Counted from the stretch's first letter, positions 17,795 through 28,700 are shown. The stretch: DNA of 64,000 bases from Thermococcus sp. 21S7 (GCF_012027615.1 NZ_SNUT01000004.1:124001-188000), one strand, 5' to 3'. Numbers and translations: made by a program. Notes: a model not told the origin generated them from the letters alone.

Positions 17795-18565
17795 ATGGCC
17801 TGGCACGTCTTCATTCCGGATTCGCTCCTCGAAGAAACCGACGACCCCAAAATCAGGACGTACAAGGTTGGTCAGGTAGCCAGGGCTTGCGCAATCTTCG
17901 GCGTTGAACACGTGTGGATTTACAGGGCCGGTGGCAGGGACGGAAGGTTCATCAAGACCATCCTGGAGTACGCGGAAACGCCCCAGTACCTCAGAAAGAG
18001 GCTGTTCCCCCTCATGCCGGAGCTCAGGTACGTCGGCGTCATCCCGCCGCTGAGGACTCCCCACCACAAGCTCAAGGGGAAGCCGAGGGTCGGCGAAATC
18101 CGTGAGGGCTTCGCCTTCCGGAAAGGGAGGAGAACCTACGCGGACATCGGCCTTGACGAGCTCGCTTTGGTGGAGGGGGACGTTGAGGGCAGAGCCACGT
18201 TCAGAATCGTCTCGGTAAGGCCTCTCAGAGTAATACCAGCGAAACCGGTTGAATACTGGGGCTACAGGGTGCATCTAACCAGAAAGTCACTGGCAAAAAC
18301 ACTTAAAAAGGCCAGGCTGGATTTGGCGATTGCCACCTCCCGGAAGGGGCGTGACGTTCGAGAGGTGAAGCTTCCCCCGCTTGAGGGGGAGGTCGGATTT
18401 GCCTTTGGCTCACCGAGGAAAGGCGTGATGGAGCTCCTCGGCGAGGAGGAATATGACTTTGATCTAATCCTCAACACCATTCCGAATCAGCGGACGAAAA
18501 CCGTCCGCACCGAGGAGGCCGTCTTGGCCACACTCGCGGTGTTTAATCTCATAAGGAGGGATTGA
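17795..18565 (+). CDS. Putative SPOUT-family RNA methyltransferase
   Basis: 256 aa starting [19 protein letters not shown]. It contains [25 protein letters not shown] at the N-terminus and an OB-like insert (about 95-180), and ends in an alpha/beta knot region. This is the archaeal/eukaryotic C9orf114 (SPOUT1)-like group of putative rRNA methyltransferases, usually found just ahead of L3 in Thermococcales. It ends 1 nt before the L3 start, so translation is probably coupled. Substrate not known to me. Confidence 0.75.
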   Translation: MAWHVFIPDSLLEETDDPKIRTYKVGQVARACAIFGVEHVWIYRAGGRDGRFIKTILEYAETPQYLRKRLFPLMPELRYVGVIPPLRTPHHKLKGKPRVGEIREGFAFRKGRRTYADIGLDELALVEGDVEGRATFRIVSVRPLRVIPAKPVEYWGYRVHLTRKSLAKTLKKARLDLAIATSRKGRDVREVKLPPLEGEVGFAFGSPRKGVMELLGEEEYDFDLILNTIPNQRTKTVRTEEAVLATLAVFNLIRRD

Positions 18566-18566
18566 G

Positions 18567-19610
18567 ATGGGAAAAATACACAGGCCAAGGAGAGGTTCAC
18601 TGGCTTACTCCCCTAGAAAGAGGGCCAAGAGTATAGTCCCGAGAATCAGGAAGTGGCCACAGGACAGCGAAGTCAGGATGCTTGGTTTCGCCGGCTACAA
18701 GGCTGGCATGACCCACATCCTCATGATAGACGACAGGCCAGGGCTCACCAAGGGTAAGGAGATCTTCATGCCGGTCACGGTGGTCGAGGTCCCGCCGCTC
18801 TTCGTCTACGGCATCAGGGCCTACAGGCAGGGCTACCTTGGACTTGAAACCGCCACCGAGGTCTGGTTCCACGAGCTCAACGACTACGTCAGGAGAAGGA
18901 TAAAGACCCTGCCGAAGAACTACGACGAGGAGGCCTTCAAGGCCAAGCTCGGTCAGCTTGAGGACCTTGTCAACGACGGCGAGATCGTCGACGTCCGCCT
19001 TCTCGTCCACACCCAGCCGTGGCTCATCAAGCTCAAGAAGAAGCCCGAGGTCATGGAGTACGCCATCGGTGGCGACGACGTCAAGGCCAAGTTCGAGTAC
19101 GCCAAGGAGAAGATAGGCAAGGAGCTCCGCGCGAGCGAGGTTCTCCACGAGGGTGAGCTCCTCGACGTCATAGCGGTCACCAAGGGTAAGGGAACCCAGG
19201 GTCCGGTCAAGCGCTGGGGAATCAAGATACAGTTCCACAAGGCCCAGAGGGCTGGCAAGGCCAGGCACGTCGGTAACCTCGGTCCGTGGCACCCGACCAG
19301 GGTCATGTGGACCGTCCCGCAGGCCGGTCAGATGGGCTTCCACCACAGGACCGAGTTCAACAAGAGGCTCATAGCCATAGGTGAGAACGGCAAGCTCAAG
19401 CTCGACGAGAAGAACGAGATAGATGTCACTCCGAAGGGTGGCTTCCCGCACTACGGCGTCATAAGGAGCGACTTCCTCATGATACAGGGTACCGTTCCGG
19501 GAGCCTTCAAGAGGATCATCAGGGTCAGGCCGGCTATAAGGCCGCCGAAGAAGAAGCCGCCGGTTGAGAGGCCGCAGATAACCTACGTCAGTAGGGAATC
19601 CAAGCAGTGA
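18567..19610 (+). CDS. rpl3: 50S ribosomal protein L3
   Basis: 347 aa, archaeal/eukaryotic-type L3 (uL3) with the long insert. Begins [20 protein letters not shown]; contains [12 protein letters not shown] and the family signature [15 protein letters not shown]. It binds 23S rRNA near the peptidyl-transferase centre and nucleates assembly of the large subunit. First ribosomal gene of the cluster; AGGAGGGATTGAG precedes the ATG. Confidence 0.97.
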   Translation: MGKIHRPRRGSLAYSPRKRAKSIVPRIRKWPQDSEVRMLGFAGYKAGMTHILMIDDRPGLTKGKEIFMPVTVVEVPPLFVYGIRAYRQGYLGLETATEVWFHELNDYVRRRIKTLPKNYDEEAFKAKLGQLEDLVNDGEIVDVRLLVHTQPWLIKLKKKPEVMEYAIGGDDVKAKFEYAKEKIGKELRASEVLHEGELLDVIAVTKGKGTQGPVKRWGIKIQFHKAQRAGKARHVGNLGPWHPTRVMWTVPQAGQMGFHHRTEFNKRLIAIGENGKLKLDEKNEIDVTPKGGFPHYGVIRSDFLMIQGTVPGAFKRIIRVRPAIRPPKKKPPVERPQITYVSRESKQ

Positions 19611-19620
19611 GGTGAGATAG

Positions 19621-20388
19621 ATGAAGGTTAAGGTTTTCAATCTCGAAGGCGAGCCTGTGGAGGAGATAGAGCTTCCGAAGGTCTTTGCCACTCCGTTCAG
19701 GCCCGACCTCATCAGGAGGGCTGTCATCGCCTCATGGACCCACAGGATACAGCCGCAGGGCAGGGACCCGATGGCCGGCAAGAGAAGGGTCACCGAGAAC
19801 ATCGGAAAGGGCCACGGAATGGCCAGGGTTGAGAGGATAAAGACCTCCCCGAGGTTTGCCGCCTTCGTCCCCTTCGCGAGGGGCGGAAGAAGAACCCACC
19901 CGCCCAAGGTTGAGAAGGTCATCTGGGAGGGCATCAACAAGAAGGAGCGCAGGCTGGCCATAATGAGCGCCATCGCCGCAACCGCTAACTACGACCTCGT
20001 CAGGGCCAGGGGCCACATCGTTGACAACGTCCCGCAGGTTCCGATAGTCGTCACCGACGACCTTGAGAAGGTCTTCAAGACCGCCCAGACCAGGGAGATA
20101 TTCAAGAAGCTCGGCGTCTGGGACGACATCGAGAGAGCTAAGAAGAACACCAAGATAAGGGCAGGTAAGGGCAAGATGCGCGGAAGGCGCTACAAGAAGG
20201 CCAAGGGACCGCTCATCGTCGTGGCTAAGAACGAGGGAATCGTCCAGGGAGCGAGGAACCACCCGGGCGTTGACGTCGTCACCGTCGAGAACCTCAGTGC
20301 CGAGCTGCTCGCTCCGGGTACCCACCCCGGAAGGCTTACCCTCTGGACGAGGGGAGCCATAGAGAGGCTTAGGGAGATTTACGGGTGA
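19621..20388 (+). CDS. rpl4: 50S ribosomal protein L4 (L4P/L1e)
   Basis: 255 aa, uL4 of archaeal length. Contains [13 protein letters not shown] (the rRNA-binding extended loop region) and [14 protein letters not shown]-like sequence near 180. It lines the peptide exit tunnel. GAGGTGAGATAG precedes the ATG, 10 nt after L3. In bacteria L4 autoregulates its operon; nothing in the short gap here shows this. Confidence 0.97.
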   Translation: MKVKVFNLEGEPVEEIELPKVFATPFRPDLIRRAVIASWTHRIQPQGRDPMAGKRRVTENIGKGHGMARVERIKTSPRFAAFVPFARGGRRTHPPKVEKVIWEGINKKERRLAIMSAIAATANYDLVRARGHIVDNVPQVPIVVTDDLEKVFKTAQTREIFKKLGVWDDIERAKKNTKIRAGKGKMRGRRYKKAKGPLIVVAKNEGIVQGARNHPGVDVVTVENLSAELLAPGTHPGRLTLWTRGAIERLREIYG

Positions 20389-20394
20389 TGAGAG

Positions 20395-20655
20395 ATGGAT
20401 CCGTACAAGGTCATCATCAAGCCGGTCGTCACGGAGAAGGCCGTGGCGATGATCGAGAACGAGAACAAGCTCACCTTCATAGTTGACAAGCGCGCCACCA
20501 AGGCCGACATCAAGAGGGCCGTGGAAGCGATGTTCGAGGTCAAGGTCGAGAAGGTCAACACCCTCATAACCATGAAGGGAGAGAAGAAGGCCTACGTGAA
20601 GCTTAAGCCTGAGTACAGCGCAAGTGAGGTTGCTGCCAGGATAGGATTGTTCTGA
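20395..20655 (+). CDS. rpl23: 50S ribosomal protein L23
   Basis: 86 aa, uL23. Begins [20 protein letters not shown], the standard archaeal N-terminus, and ends in [20 protein letters not shown]. It sits at the tunnel exit and is the docking site for SRP and the translocon, whose genes (SRP54, SecY) are also in this window. It follows L4 by 6 nt. Confidence 0.97.
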   Translation: MDPYKVIIKPVVTEKAVAMIENENKLTFIVDKRATKADIKRAVEAMFEVKVEKVNTLITMKGEKKAYVKLKPEYSASEVAARIGLF

Positions 20656-20668
20656 CGGGGTGAGTGAG

Positions 20669-21388
20669 ATGGGAAAGAGTTTGATTCAGCAGAGGAGAGG
20701 TAAGGGAACCACGACCTTTAGGGCCCCCTCCCACAGGTACAGGGGTGCCGTCAGGTACGTTCCGCTCAACCTTACCAAGGAGAAGACCCTCGTCGGCAAG
20801 GTCGTCGAGATACTCCACGACCCGGGAAGGACCGCTCCAGTGGCTCGCGTTAAGTTCGAGAACGGCATGGAGAAGCTTATCATAGCCCCTGAGGGAATCC
20901 TCGTCGGCGAGGAGATAGCCATCGGGCCGAACGCTCCAATCAAGATCGGCAACACCCTCCCGCTTGCCATGATACCGGAGGGAAGCTACGTCTACGACAT
21001 CGAGGGAGTTCCGGGCGACGGCGGCAAGTACGTTAGAGCAGGCGGTGCCTACGCCCTCGTCGTCAGCAGGGAGAAGGACAAGGTCATAGTCCAGCTCCCG
21101 AGCGGTGAGCTCAAGCAGTTCAAGCCGACCTGCAGGGCCACCATAGGCGTTGTCGCCGGCGGCGGAAGGCTTGAGAAACCAATCGTTAAGGCGGGTAAGG
21201 CCTACTACATCGCCAAGGCCAGGAACAGGTTCTGGCCGAAGCCGAGGGGCGTTAAGATGAACGCCGTCAACCACCCGCACGGTGGTAAGGAGCACCACAT
21301 CGGCAGGCCGAGCACCGTTTCGAGGCGCGCCCCGCCCGGAAGGAAGGTCGGTCACATAGCCGCGAGAAGAACTGGTAGGAGGAAGTGA
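20669..21388 (+). CDS. rpl2: 50S ribosomal protein L2
   Basis: 239 aa, uL2. Starts [20 protein letters not shown]; the ATG at 20669 follows GGTGAGTGAG, while the upstream frame start at 20660 lies inside that site. Contains the conserved [20 protein letters not shown] near the C-terminus, whose His residue is important for peptidyl transfer. Ends in a basic RRTGRRK tail. Confidence 0.97.
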   Translation: MGKSLIQQRRGKGTTTFRAPSHRYRGAVRYVPLNLTKEKTLVGKVVEILHDPGRTAPVARVKFENGMEKLIIAPEGILVGEEIAIGPNAPIKIGNTLPLAMIPEGSYVYDIEGVPGDGGKYVRAGGAYALVVSREKDKVIVQLPSGELKQFKPTCRATIGVVAGGGRLEKPIVKAGKAYYIAKARNRFWPKPRGVKMNAVNHPHGGKEHHIGRPSTVSRRAPPGRKVGHIAARRTGRRK

Positions 21389-21390
21389 AG

Positions 21391-21792
21391 ATGGCGAGAA
21401 AGAAGGAGTTTAAGTACAGGGGTTACAGCTTCGAGGAACTGCTCAACATGTCACTTGAGGACTTTGCCAAGCTCCTCCCGAGCAGGCAGAGGAGGAGCCT
21501 CAGGAGGGGCCTCAGCCCGGAGCAGAAGAAGCTCCTCAGGAAGATAAGGCTTGCCAAGAAGGGCAAGTACAAGAAGCCCATAAGGACCCACAGCAGGGAC
21601 ATGGTCATTCTCCCCGAGATGGTCGGCATGACCATCCACGTCTACAACGGAAAGGAGTTCGTCCCGATAGAGATCAAGGAGGAAATGATAGGCCACTACC
21701 TCGGCGAGTTTGCCCTCACGAGGAAGATAGTCCAGCACGGCTCGCCTGGTGTCGGTGCGACCAGGTCGTCAATGTTCGTGGCCATCAAGTGA
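21391..21792 (+). CDS. rps19: 30S ribosomal protein S19
   Basis: 133 aa, uS19 with the archaeal N-terminal extension ([20 protein letters not shown]). The core has [25 protein letters not shown] and the C-terminal [12 protein letters not shown]. It contacts the head of 16S rRNA. Start chosen at the ATG preceded by GGAGGAAGTGAAG; it follows the L2 stop by 2 nt. Confidence 0.97.
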   Translation: MARKKEFKYRGYSFEELLNMSLEDFAKLLPSRQRRSLRRGLSPEQKKLLRKIRLAKKGKYKKPIRTHSRDMVILPEMVGMTIHVYNGKEFVPIEIKEEMIGHYLGEFALTRKIVQHGSPGVGATRSSMFVAIK

Positions 21793-21802
21793 GGTGGTAT
21801 AG

Positions 21803-22273
21803 ATGAGCAGGGGCAGGTTTTCCTACTCATTCCAAAATTTTGACCCGGACAGGATGGCTCGTGCCAGCGGAAGGGACCTTAGGATATCCCCGAAGCACAG
21901 CGTCGAGCTCCTCAGGGAGATAAGGGGTATGATGCTCAACGACGCGCTTCGCTACCTCGACGACGTTATAGCGCTCAAGAGACCGGTTCCGATGAGGCGC
22001 TTCAACGACAGCCAGGGTCACAAGCCTGGCAGGGGCTTCGGTCCAGGTCGCTACCCTGTTAAGGTCGCCAAGGCCGTCAAGAAGGTCCTCCTCAACGCCA
22101 AGAACAACGCCGAGCAGAAGGGCCTCGACCCGGACAGGCTCAAGATAATCCACGCGGCTGCCCAGCGCGGTCCAGTGCTTCGCGGATACATCCCGAGGGC
22201 CTTTGGAAGGGCCACACCGTTCAACGAGCAGACCACTCACATCGAGATAGTCGTTGAGGAAGTTAGGAGGTGA
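21803..22273 (+). CDS. rpl22: 50S ribosomal protein L22
   Basis: 156 aa, uL22 of archaeal length. Begins [20 protein letters not shown]; contains [15 protein letters not shown] and the tunnel-lining loop region, and ends [21 protein letters not shown]. The last codons overlap the Shine-Dalgarno site of S3. GAGGTGGTATAG precedes the ATG. Confidence 0.97.
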   Translation: MSRGRFSYSFQNFDPDRMARASGRDLRISPKHSVELLREIRGMMLNDALRYLDDVIALKRPVPMRRFNDSQGHKPGRGFGPGRYPVKVAKAVKKVLLNAKNNAEQKGLDPDRLKIIHAAAQRGPVLRGYIPRAFGRATPFNEQTTHIEIVVEEVRR

Positions 22274-22278
22274 GACTT

Positions 22279-22911
22279 TTGGCGATCGAGAGATACTTCA
22301 TCAAGGAAGGCGTTAAGGAGATGCTCATCGACGAGTACCTTGAGAAGGAGCTTAGGCGCGCCGGCTACGGCGGAATAGACATCAAAAAGACCCCCCTTGG
22401 AACCAAGGTCGTCATCTTCGCCGCCAACCCCGGCTACGTCATAGGCAGGGGTGGAAGGCGCATTAGGGAGCTCACTAGAACCCTCGAAAGGAAGTTCAAC
22501 CTTGAGAACCCGCAGATCGAGGTTGAGGAGATAAAGAACCCCTACCTCAACGCCAAGGTCCAGGCCGTCAGGCTCGCCCAGGCCCTTGAGAGGGGCATCC
22601 ACTTCAGGAGGGCAGCCTACTCGGCCATCAGGGCTATCATGAGGAACGGCGCCAGGGGCGTTGAGATTCGCCTGAGCGGAAAGCTCACCGGTGAGAGGGC
22701 CAAGAGCGTCAGGTTCTACCAGGGCTATCTCGCCAAGGTCGGAAACCCGGCCGAGACCCTCGTCAGCAAGGGCTACGCCCAGGCCAAGCTCAAGCTCGGT
22801 GTCATTGGAGTTAAGGTCTCCATCATGCCGCCCGACGCCAAGCTCCCGGATGAGATAGAGGTTATAGAGAAGCCCGTCGAGGAAGAGGTGAGCACCAATG
22901 AAGCCGAGTGA
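22279..22911 (+). CDS. rps3: 30S ribosomal protein S3 (TTG start)
   Basis: 210 aa, uS3. The product should begin at TTG 22279 ([16 protein letters not shown]) because GGAGGTGAG lies just before it and archaeal S3 proteins start MAIERYF; the GTG at 22270 is part of that ribosome binding site. The KH domain has [13 protein letters not shown] (GXXG loop) near residue 55-67. It lines the mRNA entry channel. The stop overlaps the start of L29. Confidence 0.95.
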   Translation: MAIERYFIKEGVKEMLIDEYLEKELRRAGYGGIDIKKTPLGTKVVIFAANPGYVIGRGGRRIRELTRTLERKFNLENPQIEVEEIKNPYLNAKVQAVRLAQALERGIHFRRAAYSAIRAIMRNGARGVEIRLSGKLTGERAKSVRFYQGYLAKVGNPAETLVSKGYAQAKLKLGVIGVKVSIMPPDAKLPDEIEVIEKPVEEEVSTNEAE

Positions 22912-23098
22912 GATTAGGGAGATGAGCATCGAGGAGATCGAGAAGAAGCTCAGGGAGCTCCGCCTTGAACTCGCCAAGGAGAGGGGTGTGCTCACCATGG
23001 GGGCCTCGCTTGAGAACCCCATGGTCATCCGGAACATCAGGCGCGATATCGCGCGCCTGCTGACCATAAGGAAGGAGAAGCTTAGGGAGAAAAGGTGA
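22898..23098 (+). CDS. rpl29: 50S ribosomal protein L29
   Basis: 66 aa, uL29. Begins [18 protein letters not shown] and has the family segment [18 protein letters not shown]. It is a helical hairpin at the polypeptide exit near L23. It overlaps the S3 gene by 14 bp, with GAGGTGAGCACCA as its binding site inside S3. Confidence 0.97.
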   Translation: MKPSEIREMSIEEIEKKLRELRLELAKERGVLTMGASLENPMVIRNIRRDIARLLTIRKEKLREKR

Positions 23099-23104
23099 TG
23101 GTTA

Positions 23105-23401
23105 GTGCCTAGGATTGTTAACCCTCTGGATGAGATGCTCTTTAAGGAGGTCCTGAAGGAGCAGCAGAGAATTAGAGTTTACATAGAGAAGGCCCGCTAC
23201 GGAAAGCTTAAAACCATAATCGAGGGCATAGACGAAAAGGAGTTTGACCTCGAAGATATAGCAAAGAAGCTGAAGGCGAAGCTGGCATGCGGCGGAACGG
23301 TCAAGAAGGGAAGGATAGAGCTCCAGGGGGACCACAGAGAAAGGGTCAAGAAGTTGCTCGGAGACCTTGGATTTTCAGAGGACCTGATAGAAATCGAGTG
23401 A
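23105..23401 (+). CDS. Translation initiation factor SUI1/aIF1 (GTG start)
   Basis: 98 aa, aIF1 of the SUI1 family. Starts at GTG 23105 with GGTGAT 5-8 nt upstream and reads [20 protein letters not shown]. The core has [14 protein letters not shown] and [19 protein letters not shown], the basic loop that monitors the start codon on the 30S subunit. It is normal for Thermococcales that this gene lies between L29 and rnp1. Its stop overlaps the rnp1 start. Confidence 0.92.
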   Translation: MPRIVNPLDEMLFKEVLKEQQRIRVYIEKARYGKLKTIIEGIDEKEFDLEDIAKKLKAKLACGGTVKKGRIELQGDHRERVKKLLGDLGFSEDLIEIE

Positions 23402-23664
23402 ATCAGAAAAACATCATCTGGAGCGAGCTCATAGGGCTGAAAGCAAAAATTATAAGGGCATCTCATCCAGAGCTGGTTGGCATCGAGGGCTACGTCCTTG
23501 ACGAGACGAGGAACACCCTCACCATCGGCGGTGAGAGGGTCTGGGTTATCCCGAAGGACGTGGTGGAGATTGAGTTTGAAGTTGGCGGTAAAAGGATCCG
23601 AATCAACGGAAAAGAGCTGATTGGAAGACCCGAGATGAGATTGAAGAAGAGGTGGCGAAAATGA
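23398..23664 (+). CDS. rnp1: Ribonuclease P protein component 1 (Rpp29/Pop4)
   Basis: About 88 aa from the GTG at 23398 ([18 protein letters not shown]), overlapping the SUI1 stop (GTGA). The Sm-like beta barrel contains [16 protein letters not shown] and [11 protein letters not shown] at the end. It binds RNase P RNA and helps 5' maturation of tRNAs. The frame stays open 111 bp upstream inside SUI1 and would add a basic, Arg/Gly-rich tail beginning [11 protein letters not shown]; which start is used is unclear. Confidence 0.9.
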   Translation: MNQKNIIWSELIGLKAKIIRASHPELVGIEGYVLDETRNTLTIGGERVWVIPKDVVEIEFEVGGKRIRINGKELIGRPEMRLKKRWRK

Positions 23665-23996
23665 GAGAGATTGGATTGAAGGTTCAGCCTCCCGCTGAGA
23701 AGTGCGACGACCCGCACTGCCCCTGGCACGGGCACCTCAAGATACACGGCAGATACTTCGAGGGAATAGTCGTCAGCGACAAGGGCAAAAAGACCGTCGT
23801 CGTCGAGAGGCAGCACTACCACTACCTCAAAAAATACGAGAGGTATGAGCTCAGAAGGAGCAAGGTTCACGCTCACAACCCGGAGTGCATAGACGCCAAG
23901 GTCGGCGACAAGGTTCTCATAGCCGAGACCAGGCCGATAAGCAAGACCAAGAGCTGGGTTGTCGTTGCAGTCACCAAGAGGGCTGGCGAGAGGTGA
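23661..23996 (+). CDS. rps17: 30S ribosomal protein S17
   Basis: 111 aa, uS17 with the archaeal N-terminal extension [20 protein letters not shown], which includes two cysteines. The OB-fold core has [20 protein letters not shown]. The ATG at 23661 overlaps the rnp1 stop (ATGA) and follows GGTGGCGAAA; an upstream GTG at 23652 lies in the binding site. Confidence 0.95.
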   Translation: MREIGLKVQPPAEKCDDPHCPWHGHLKIHGRYFEGIVVSDKGKKTVVVERQHYHYLKKYERYELRRSKVHAHNPECIDAKVGDKVLIAETRPISKTKSWVVVAVTKRAGER

Positions 23997-24001
23997 TCTA
24001 A

Positions 24002-24427
24002 ATGGCGAAGAAGGGTGCAGGTGCTACAAGAGGTATTAGCCCGGTCAGGCCGACTCGCGCTCTTCCGATAGGCGCTTACCTCAAGGTCGCCGACAACAGC
24101 GGCGCCAAGGTCATCCAGATAATCGGCGTCGTTGGCTACAAGGGCACCAGGAGGAGGCTTGCCTCGGCCGGTGTCGGCGACATGGTCATCGCCGCCGTCA
24201 AGAAGGGAAGGCCGGACATCAGGCACCAGGTGGTTAGGGCCGTCGTCGTCAGGCAGAGGAAGGAGTACAGACGCCTTGATGGCATGCGCGTCAAGTTCGA
24301 GGACAACGCGGCAGCGATAGTCACCCCGGAGGGTGTCCCGAGGGGAACCGAAATCAGGGGTGCCATAGCCAGGGAGGCCGCCGAGCGCTGGGTAAGGCTC
24401 GGAAGCATAGCGAGCATAGTGTTGTGA
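24002..24427 (+). CDS. rpl14: 50S ribosomal protein L14
   Basis: 141 aa, uL14. Contains [23 protein letters not shown] and [25 protein letters not shown], both family signatures. It binds at the subunit interface beside the GTPase factors. GAGGTGATCTAA precedes the ATG, 5 nt after the S17 stop. Confidence 0.97.
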   Translation: MAKKGAGATRGISPVRPTRALPIGAYLKVADNSGAKVIQIIGVVGYKGTRRRLASAGVGDMVIAAVKKGRPDIRHQVVRAVVVRQRKEYRRLDGMRVKFEDNAAAIVTPEGVPRGTEIRGAIAREAAERWVRLGSIASIVL

Positions 24428-24437
24428 GGTGAGAATG

Positions 24438-24803
24438 ATGAAGTTGAAGACGAGACAGCCCAAGAAGCAGAGGAAGTTCCTCTACAACGCTCCCCTTCAC
24501 CTTAGGAGCAAGATAATGGCCGCCACCCTGAGCCCGGAGCTCAGGAACAAGTACGGCGTGAGGAGCCTTCCGATCAGGGAGGGCGACAAGGTTCGCGTTA
24601 TGCGCGGCGACTTCAAGGGCAAGGAAGGCAAGGTCCTTGAGGTTGACCTCAAGAGGTACAGGATACACATCGAGGGGGTCACCCAGAAGAAGGTCGACGG
24701 AACCGAAGTCTTCTACCCGGTTCACCCGTCGAACGTTATGATAATAGACCTCAACCTTGAGGACGAGAAGAGGGAGAAGATAATTAATAGGAGGGCTGGT
24801 TGA
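24438..24803 (+). CDS. rpl24: 50S ribosomal protein L24
   Basis: 121 aa, uL24. The KOW motif is near the middle ([21 protein letters not shown]). The second of two adjacent ATGs is preferred (24438, [14 protein letters not shown]), because GGTG then lies 6 nt upstream; 24435 is the alternative. The stop overlaps the S4e start codon (TGATG). Confidence 0.95.
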   Translation: MKLKTRQPKKQRKFLYNAPLHLRSKIMAATLSPELRNKYGVRSLPIREGDKVRVMRGDFKGKEGKVLEVDLKRYRIHIEGVTQKKVDGTEVFYPVHPSNVMIIDLNLEDEKREKIINRRAG

Positions 24804-25534
24804 TGGCGAGGAAAGGAGCCAAGAGGCACCTTAAGAGGCTTGCCGCTCCGAATCAGTGGTACATCTCAAGGAAGACCTACAAGTGGGCGGTCAGGCCGAG
24901 ACCGGGTCCGCACAGCATGAGGACCTCGATTCCGCTGCTCTACATAGTCAGGGACTACCTCGGCTACGCCAAGACCGCTCGCGAGGCGAGGAAGATTCTC
25001 AACGAGGGCAAGATACTCGTTGACGGCCGCGTTAGGAAGGACTACAAGTTCCCGGTCGGAATCATGGACGTGATTTCCATCCCCGAGACCGGTGAGCACT
25101 ACAGGGTTCTCCCGAACAGGATTGGCAAGCTCATACTCCACCCGATAAGCGAGAAGGAAGCCAACATCAAGCCGCTCAGGATAAGCAACAAGCGCATGGT
25201 CAAGGGAGCCAAGGTCCAGCTCAACCTCCACGACGGAAGCAACCACCTCGTCACCATGGACGAGAAGGACAAGTACAGGACGGCCTACACCGTCCTCATG
25301 AGGGTACCTGACAGGGAGGTCATCGAGGTCATCCCGTTCGAGGTTGGAGCTTACGTCTTCGTTACCCAGGGTAAGAACGTTGCGAGGAAGGGTAAGGTCG
25401 TCGAGGTCAGGGGATTCCCAATGGGATGGCCGGACGTCGTCACAATCGAGGACGAGAACGGCGAGCTCTTCGACACTCTGAAGGAGTACGCCTTCGTCGT
25501 TGGTAAGGACAAGCCGGAGATTTCCCTTCCGTGA
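24803..25534 (+). CDS. rps4e: 30S ribosomal protein S4e
   Basis: 243 aa, eS4, absent from bacteria. Begins [19 protein letters not shown]; has an S4-like RNA-binding segment ([20 protein letters not shown]) and a KOW-like C-terminal part ([20 protein letters not shown]). It starts on the last base of the L24 stop, so it is translationally coupled to L24. Confidence 0.96.
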   Translation: MARKGAKRHLKRLAAPNQWYISRKTYKWAVRPRPGPHSMRTSIPLLYIVRDYLGYAKTAREARKILNEGKILVDGRVRKDYKFPVGIMDVISIPETGEHYRVLPNRIGKLILHPISEKEANIKPLRISNKRMVKGAKVQLNLHDGSNHLVTMDEKDKYRTAYTVLMRVPDREVIEVIPFEVGAYVFVTQGKNVARKGKVVEVRGFPMGWPDVVTIEDENGELFDTLKEYAFVVGKDKPEISLP

Positions 25535-25545
25535 GGTGAGATGAG

Positions 25546-26097
25546 ATGCAGATCAACAGAGAGGCTATCCTTGCAGACTGGGAAGCTCACCCGATGAGGA
25601 AGCCCAGAATTGCCAAGGTCACCATAAACATTGGAGTTGGCGAGAGCGGTGAGAGGCTCACCAAGGCCGAGAAGATGCTGGAGGGGCTCGTCGGCCAGAA
25701 GCCGATAAGGAGAAGGGCCAAGCAGACCAACAAGGACTTCGGAATCAGGCGCGGAGAGCCGATAGCCGTCAAGGTCACCCTCCGCGGCGAGAAGGCGGAG
25801 GAGATGCTCAGGAGACTCCTCGCGGCTGTGGACAACAAGCTCAAAGCGACCAACTTTGACGAGCACGGCAACTTCTGCTTTGGAATAGACGAGCACATCA
25901 ACATACCGGGCGTCGAGTACGACCCAGAGATAGGCATCTTCGGTATGGACGTCTGCGTCACCCTTGAGAGGCCCGGCTTCAGGGTCGCCAAGAGGAAGAG
26001 GCAGAGGAAGAAGATACCGAACAGGCACAAGCTGACCAAGGAGGAAGGTATCGTCTTCGCTATGGAGGAGTTTAAGGTTACCGTGGAGGGATTGTGA
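25546..26097 (+). CDS. rpl5: 50S ribosomal protein L5
   Basis: 183 aa, uL5. Family motifs include [15 protein letters not shown] and [26 protein letters not shown]. It binds 5S rRNA and contacts tRNA in the P site. GAGGTGAGATGAG precedes the ATG. Confidence 0.97.
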   Translation: MQINREAILADWEAHPMRKPRIAKVTINIGVGESGERLTKAEKMLEGLVGQKPIRRRAKQTNKDFGIRRGEPIAVKVTLRGEKAEEMLRRLLAAVDNKLKATNFDEHGNFCFGIDEHINIPGVEYDPEIGIFGMDVCVTLERPGFRVAKRKRQRKKIPNRHKLTKEEGIVFAMEEFKVTVEGL

Positions 26098-26098
26098 G

Positions 26099-26269
26099 AT
26101 GGCGAAGGCTGACTACAACAAGAGGAAGCCCAGGAAGTTTGGGAAGGGTGCGAGAAGGTGCATGCGCTGCGGCCAGTACGGCCCGATAATCAGGATACAC
26201 GGCCTTATGCTCTGCAGACACTGCTTTAGAGAGATAGCCCCCAAGCTGGGCTTTAAGAAGTACGAGTGA
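26099..26269 (+). CDS. rps14: 30S ribosomal protein S14 (zinc-binding type)
   Basis: 56 aa, a short gene with a full zinc ribbon: [13 protein letters not shown] followed by [16 protein letters not shown] (CxxC and CxxC). This is the S14 type Z of archaea. Begins [15 protein letters not shown]. Its ATG starts 1 nt after the L5 stop (TGAGATG). It assembles in the head of the 30S subunit. Confidence 0.96.
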   Translation: MAKADYNKRKPRKFGKGARRCMRCGQYGPIIRIHGLMLCRHCFREIAPKLGFKKYE

Positions 26270-26280
26270 GGTGAGAGGAG

Positions 26281-26673
26281 ATGACTTTGCTTGACCCGCT
26301 GGCAAACGCTCTCTCCCACATAACCAACAGCGAGAGGGTCGGAAAGAAGGAGGTCTACCTCAAGCCGGCCTCCAAGCTCATGGGAGAGGTCCTCAGGGTT
26401 ATGCAGGAGAACGGCTACATCGGTGAGTTCGAGTTCATAGACGACGGAAGGGCAGGCATCTACAGGGTGCAGCTCATAGGAAAGATCAACAAGGCTGGAG
26501 CGATAAAGCCGAGGTTCCCGGTTAAGGCCAGGGAGTACGAGGCCTGGGAGAAGAGGTTCCTTCCGGCCTTCGAGTTCGGTATCCTCATCGTCTCGACCTC
26601 CCAGGGCGTCATGACCCACAAAGAGGCCATCGAGAAGGGAATCGGCGGAAGGCTGATAGCCTACGTCTACTGA
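26281..26673 (+). CDS. rps8: 30S ribosomal protein S8
   Basis: 130 aa, uS8. Begins [22 protein letters not shown] and ends in the conserved [24 protein letters not shown]-type segment containing the STSQG signature. It binds the central domain of 16S rRNA. GAGGTGAGAGGAG precedes the ATG. Confidence 0.97.
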   Translation: MTLLDPLANALSHITNSERVGKKEVYLKPASKLMGEVLRVMQENGYIGEFEFIDDGRAGIYRVQLIGKINKAGAIKPRFPVKAREYEAWEKRFLPAFEFGILIVSTSQGVMTHKEAIEKGIGGRLIAYVY

Positions 26674-26683
26674 GGTGAGAGAG

Positions 26684-27238
26684 ATGCCGATAGACGCGTG
26701 GGTAAGGGAAGAGGTTGAGATTCCAGAGGGAGTCGAGGTCACCGTTGAGGGGAACACCGTCAAGGTCAGGGGCCCGAAGGGCGAGCTCCAGAGGGAGCTC
26801 AAGTATCCGGGCGTTCAGATCTTCACAGAGGACGGTAAGGTCGTCGTCTTCAAGGAATTCCCGAGGAAGAGGGACATAGCCATAGCCAGAACCTTCAAGG
26901 CCCACATAGCCAACATGATCAAGGGTGTAACCGAAGGCTTCACCTACAAGCTCAAGATTGTCTACAGCCACTTCCCAATGACAGTCAAGGTCCAGGGTGA
27001 CGAGGTCGTCATCGAGAACTTCCTCGGTGAGAAGAACCCGAGGAGGGCTAAAATCCTCCCGGGAGTCACCGTCAAGGTCATGGGCAGCGATGTCATCGTC
27101 GAGGGCATCGACAAGGAGGCCGTTGGCCAGACCGCTGCAAACATCGAGCAGGCGACCAGGATAACCAAGTGGGACAGGCGTGTCTTCCAGGATGGAATTT
27201 ACATCGTGGAGAAGGCTGGTAAGCCGATAAAGTTCTGA
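26684..27238 (+). CDS. rpl6: 50S ribosomal protein L6
   Basis: 184 aa, uL6. Two repeated L6 domains; the second carries [20 protein letters not shown]. Begins [19 protein letters not shown]; the upstream GTG at 26675 is part of the GAGGTGAG binding site. It lies near the sarcin-ricin loop and the factor-binding site. Confidence 0.96.
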   Translation: MPIDAWVREEVEIPEGVEVTVEGNTVKVRGPKGELQRELKYPGVQIFTEDGKVVVFKEFPRKRDIAIARTFKAHIANMIKGVTEGFTYKLKIVYSHFPMTVKVQGDEVVIENFLGEKNPRRAKILPGVTVKVMGSDVIVEGIDKEAVGQTAANIEQATRITKWDRRVFQDGIYIVEKAGKPIKF

Positions 27239-27248
27239 GGTGTGAGAA

Positions 27249-27632
27249 ATGAACGAGAAGGCGAGACTCCTTAAGGTAAGGGCCGGGATCAAGAGGAAGA
27301 AGCCCCGCTTCCTTCGCCAGGAGTGGTGGCGCTATCCGAAGTTCAAGAACGACCCGAAGTGGCGCAGGCCGAAGGGGATCGACAGCAAGATGAGGCTCAA
27401 GAAGAAGGGCAAGGCCAGGTCACCGAGCATAGGCTGGAGCTCACCGAGGCTCGTTAGGGGACTCCACCCGAGCGGCTACGAGGAAGTCCTCGTCCACAAC
27501 GTCAAAGAGCTTGAGGCCATAGACCCGACCAGGCAGGCCGCCAGGATAGCCGGAACCGTTGGCGCCAGGAAGAGAGAGCTTATACTCGCCAGGGCGAAGG
27601 AGCTCGGTGTGAAGGTTCTTAACGCGAGGTGA
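27249..27632 (+). CDS. rpl32e: 50S ribosomal protein L32e
   Basis: 127 aa, eL32, found only in archaea and eukaryotes. Signature segment: [23 protein letters not shown]. It binds domain II of 23S rRNA. GAGGTGTGAGAA precedes the ATG. Its stop overlaps the binding site of L19e. Confidence 0.97.
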   Translation: MNEKARLLKVRAGIKRKKPRFLRQEWWRYPKFKNDPKWRRPKGIDSKMRLKKKGKARSPSIGWSSPRLVRGLHPSGYEEVLVHNVKELEAIDPTRQAARIAGTVGARKRELILARAKELGVKVLNAR

Positions 27633-27637
27633 GACTC

Positions 27638-28084
27638 ATGCTCAAGATGCAGAGAAGGATTGCCGCTGATTTGTTGAAGTGCGGTGAGAACAGGGTCTGG
27701 ATCGACCCGGAGAGGATTGATGACGTCGCGGCTGCCATCACCAGGGAGGATATCAGAAGGCTCATCAACGACGGCGTCATCAAAAAGAAGCCCGTCAAGG
27801 GCCAGAGCAGGGCTCGCGCCAGGGCCTTCCAGGAGGCCAGGAAGAAGGGCCGCCACAGGGGTCCGGGAAGCAAGAAGGGTAAGAAGACCGCCAGGATGGG
27901 CAAGAAGGAGCGCTGGATGATGACCATAAGGGCCCTCAGGAAGGAGCTCAGGAAGCTCAAGGCCGAGGGCAAGCTCGACGAGCACGCCTACAGGAAGCTC
28001 TACATCCGCGCCAAGGGCGGCCAGTTCAAGAACAAGAGGCAGCTCTACATGTTCATGCAGGAGCACGACATACTGAAGGAGTGA
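27638..28084 (+). CDS. rpl19e: 50S ribosomal protein L19e
   Basis: 148 aa, eL19. Begins [20 protein letters not shown] and contains [20 protein letters not shown], followed by a long basic helix that forms intersubunit bridges. The ATG at 27638 has GGTG 6 nt upstream; the GTG at 27629 is within that site. Confidence 0.97.
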   Translation: MLKMQRRIAADLLKCGENRVWIDPERIDDVAAAITREDIRRLINDGVIKKKPVKGQSRARARAFQEARKKGRHRGPGSKKGKKTARMGKKERWMMTIRALRKELRKLKAEGKLDEHAYRKLYIRAKGGQFKNKRQLYMFMQEHDILKE

Positions 28085-28094
28085 GGTGAGAGAG

Positions 28095-28700
28095 ATGGCA
28101 CGCGGACCGAGATATAGGGTTCCGTTCAGGAGAAGGAGAGAGGGTAAGACTAACTATCACAAGAGGCTCGCCCTCCTCAAGTCTGGGAAGCCCAGGCTTG
28201 TCGTGAGGAAGACCCTCAACCACCATGTGGCTCAGATCGTCGTCTACGACCCGAAGGGAGACAGGACTGTGGTTTCAGCCCACACGAAGGAACTCATGAG
28301 GGACTTCGGCTGGAAGGGACACGGCGGCAACACGCCTTCGGCCTACCTGCTCGGTCTCCTCATAGGCTACAAGGCCAAGAAGGCAGGCGTTGAAGAGGCC
28401 ATCCTCGACATAGGCCTCCACCCGCCGACCAGGGGTTCGAGCATCTTCGCCGTCCTCAAGGGAGCCGTTGATGCGGGCCTGGACGTCCCGCACAGCGAGG
28501 AGATTTATCCAGAGGACTACAGGATAAACGGCGAGCACATAGCCAACTACGCCAAGACCCTCAAGGAAGAGGACGAGGAGCGCTATAAGAAGCAGTTCTC
28601 GGGATACCTCGTCAAGGGTCTCGCTCCGGAGAAGCTCCCCGAGCACTTTGAGGAGGTCAAGGCGAGGATAATCGAGAAGTTTGAGGAGGCGAGAGAATGA
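28095..28700 (+). CDS. rpl18: 50S ribosomal protein L18
   Basis: 201 aa, uL18 of archaeal length. Begins [21 protein letters not shown], then [21 protein letters not shown] and [16 protein letters not shown]. It binds 5S rRNA with L5. Start at 28095 after GAGGTGAGAG. The stop overlaps the S5 start (ATGA). Confidence 0.97.
   Translation: MARGPRYRVPFRRRREGKTNYHKRLALLKSGKPRLVVRKTLNHHVAQIVVYDPKGDRTVVSAHTKELMRDFGWKGHGGNTPSAYLLGLLIGYKAKKAGVEEAILDIGLHPPTRGSSIFAVLKGAVDAGLDVPHSEEIYPEDYRINGEHIANYAKTLKEEDEERYKKQFSGYLVKGLAPEKLPEHFEEVKARIIEKFEEARE

Noticed and set aside
18597-19973. A 458-codon minus-strand open frame across L3 and L4
   Set aside because: Shadow of two certain ribosomal protein genes.
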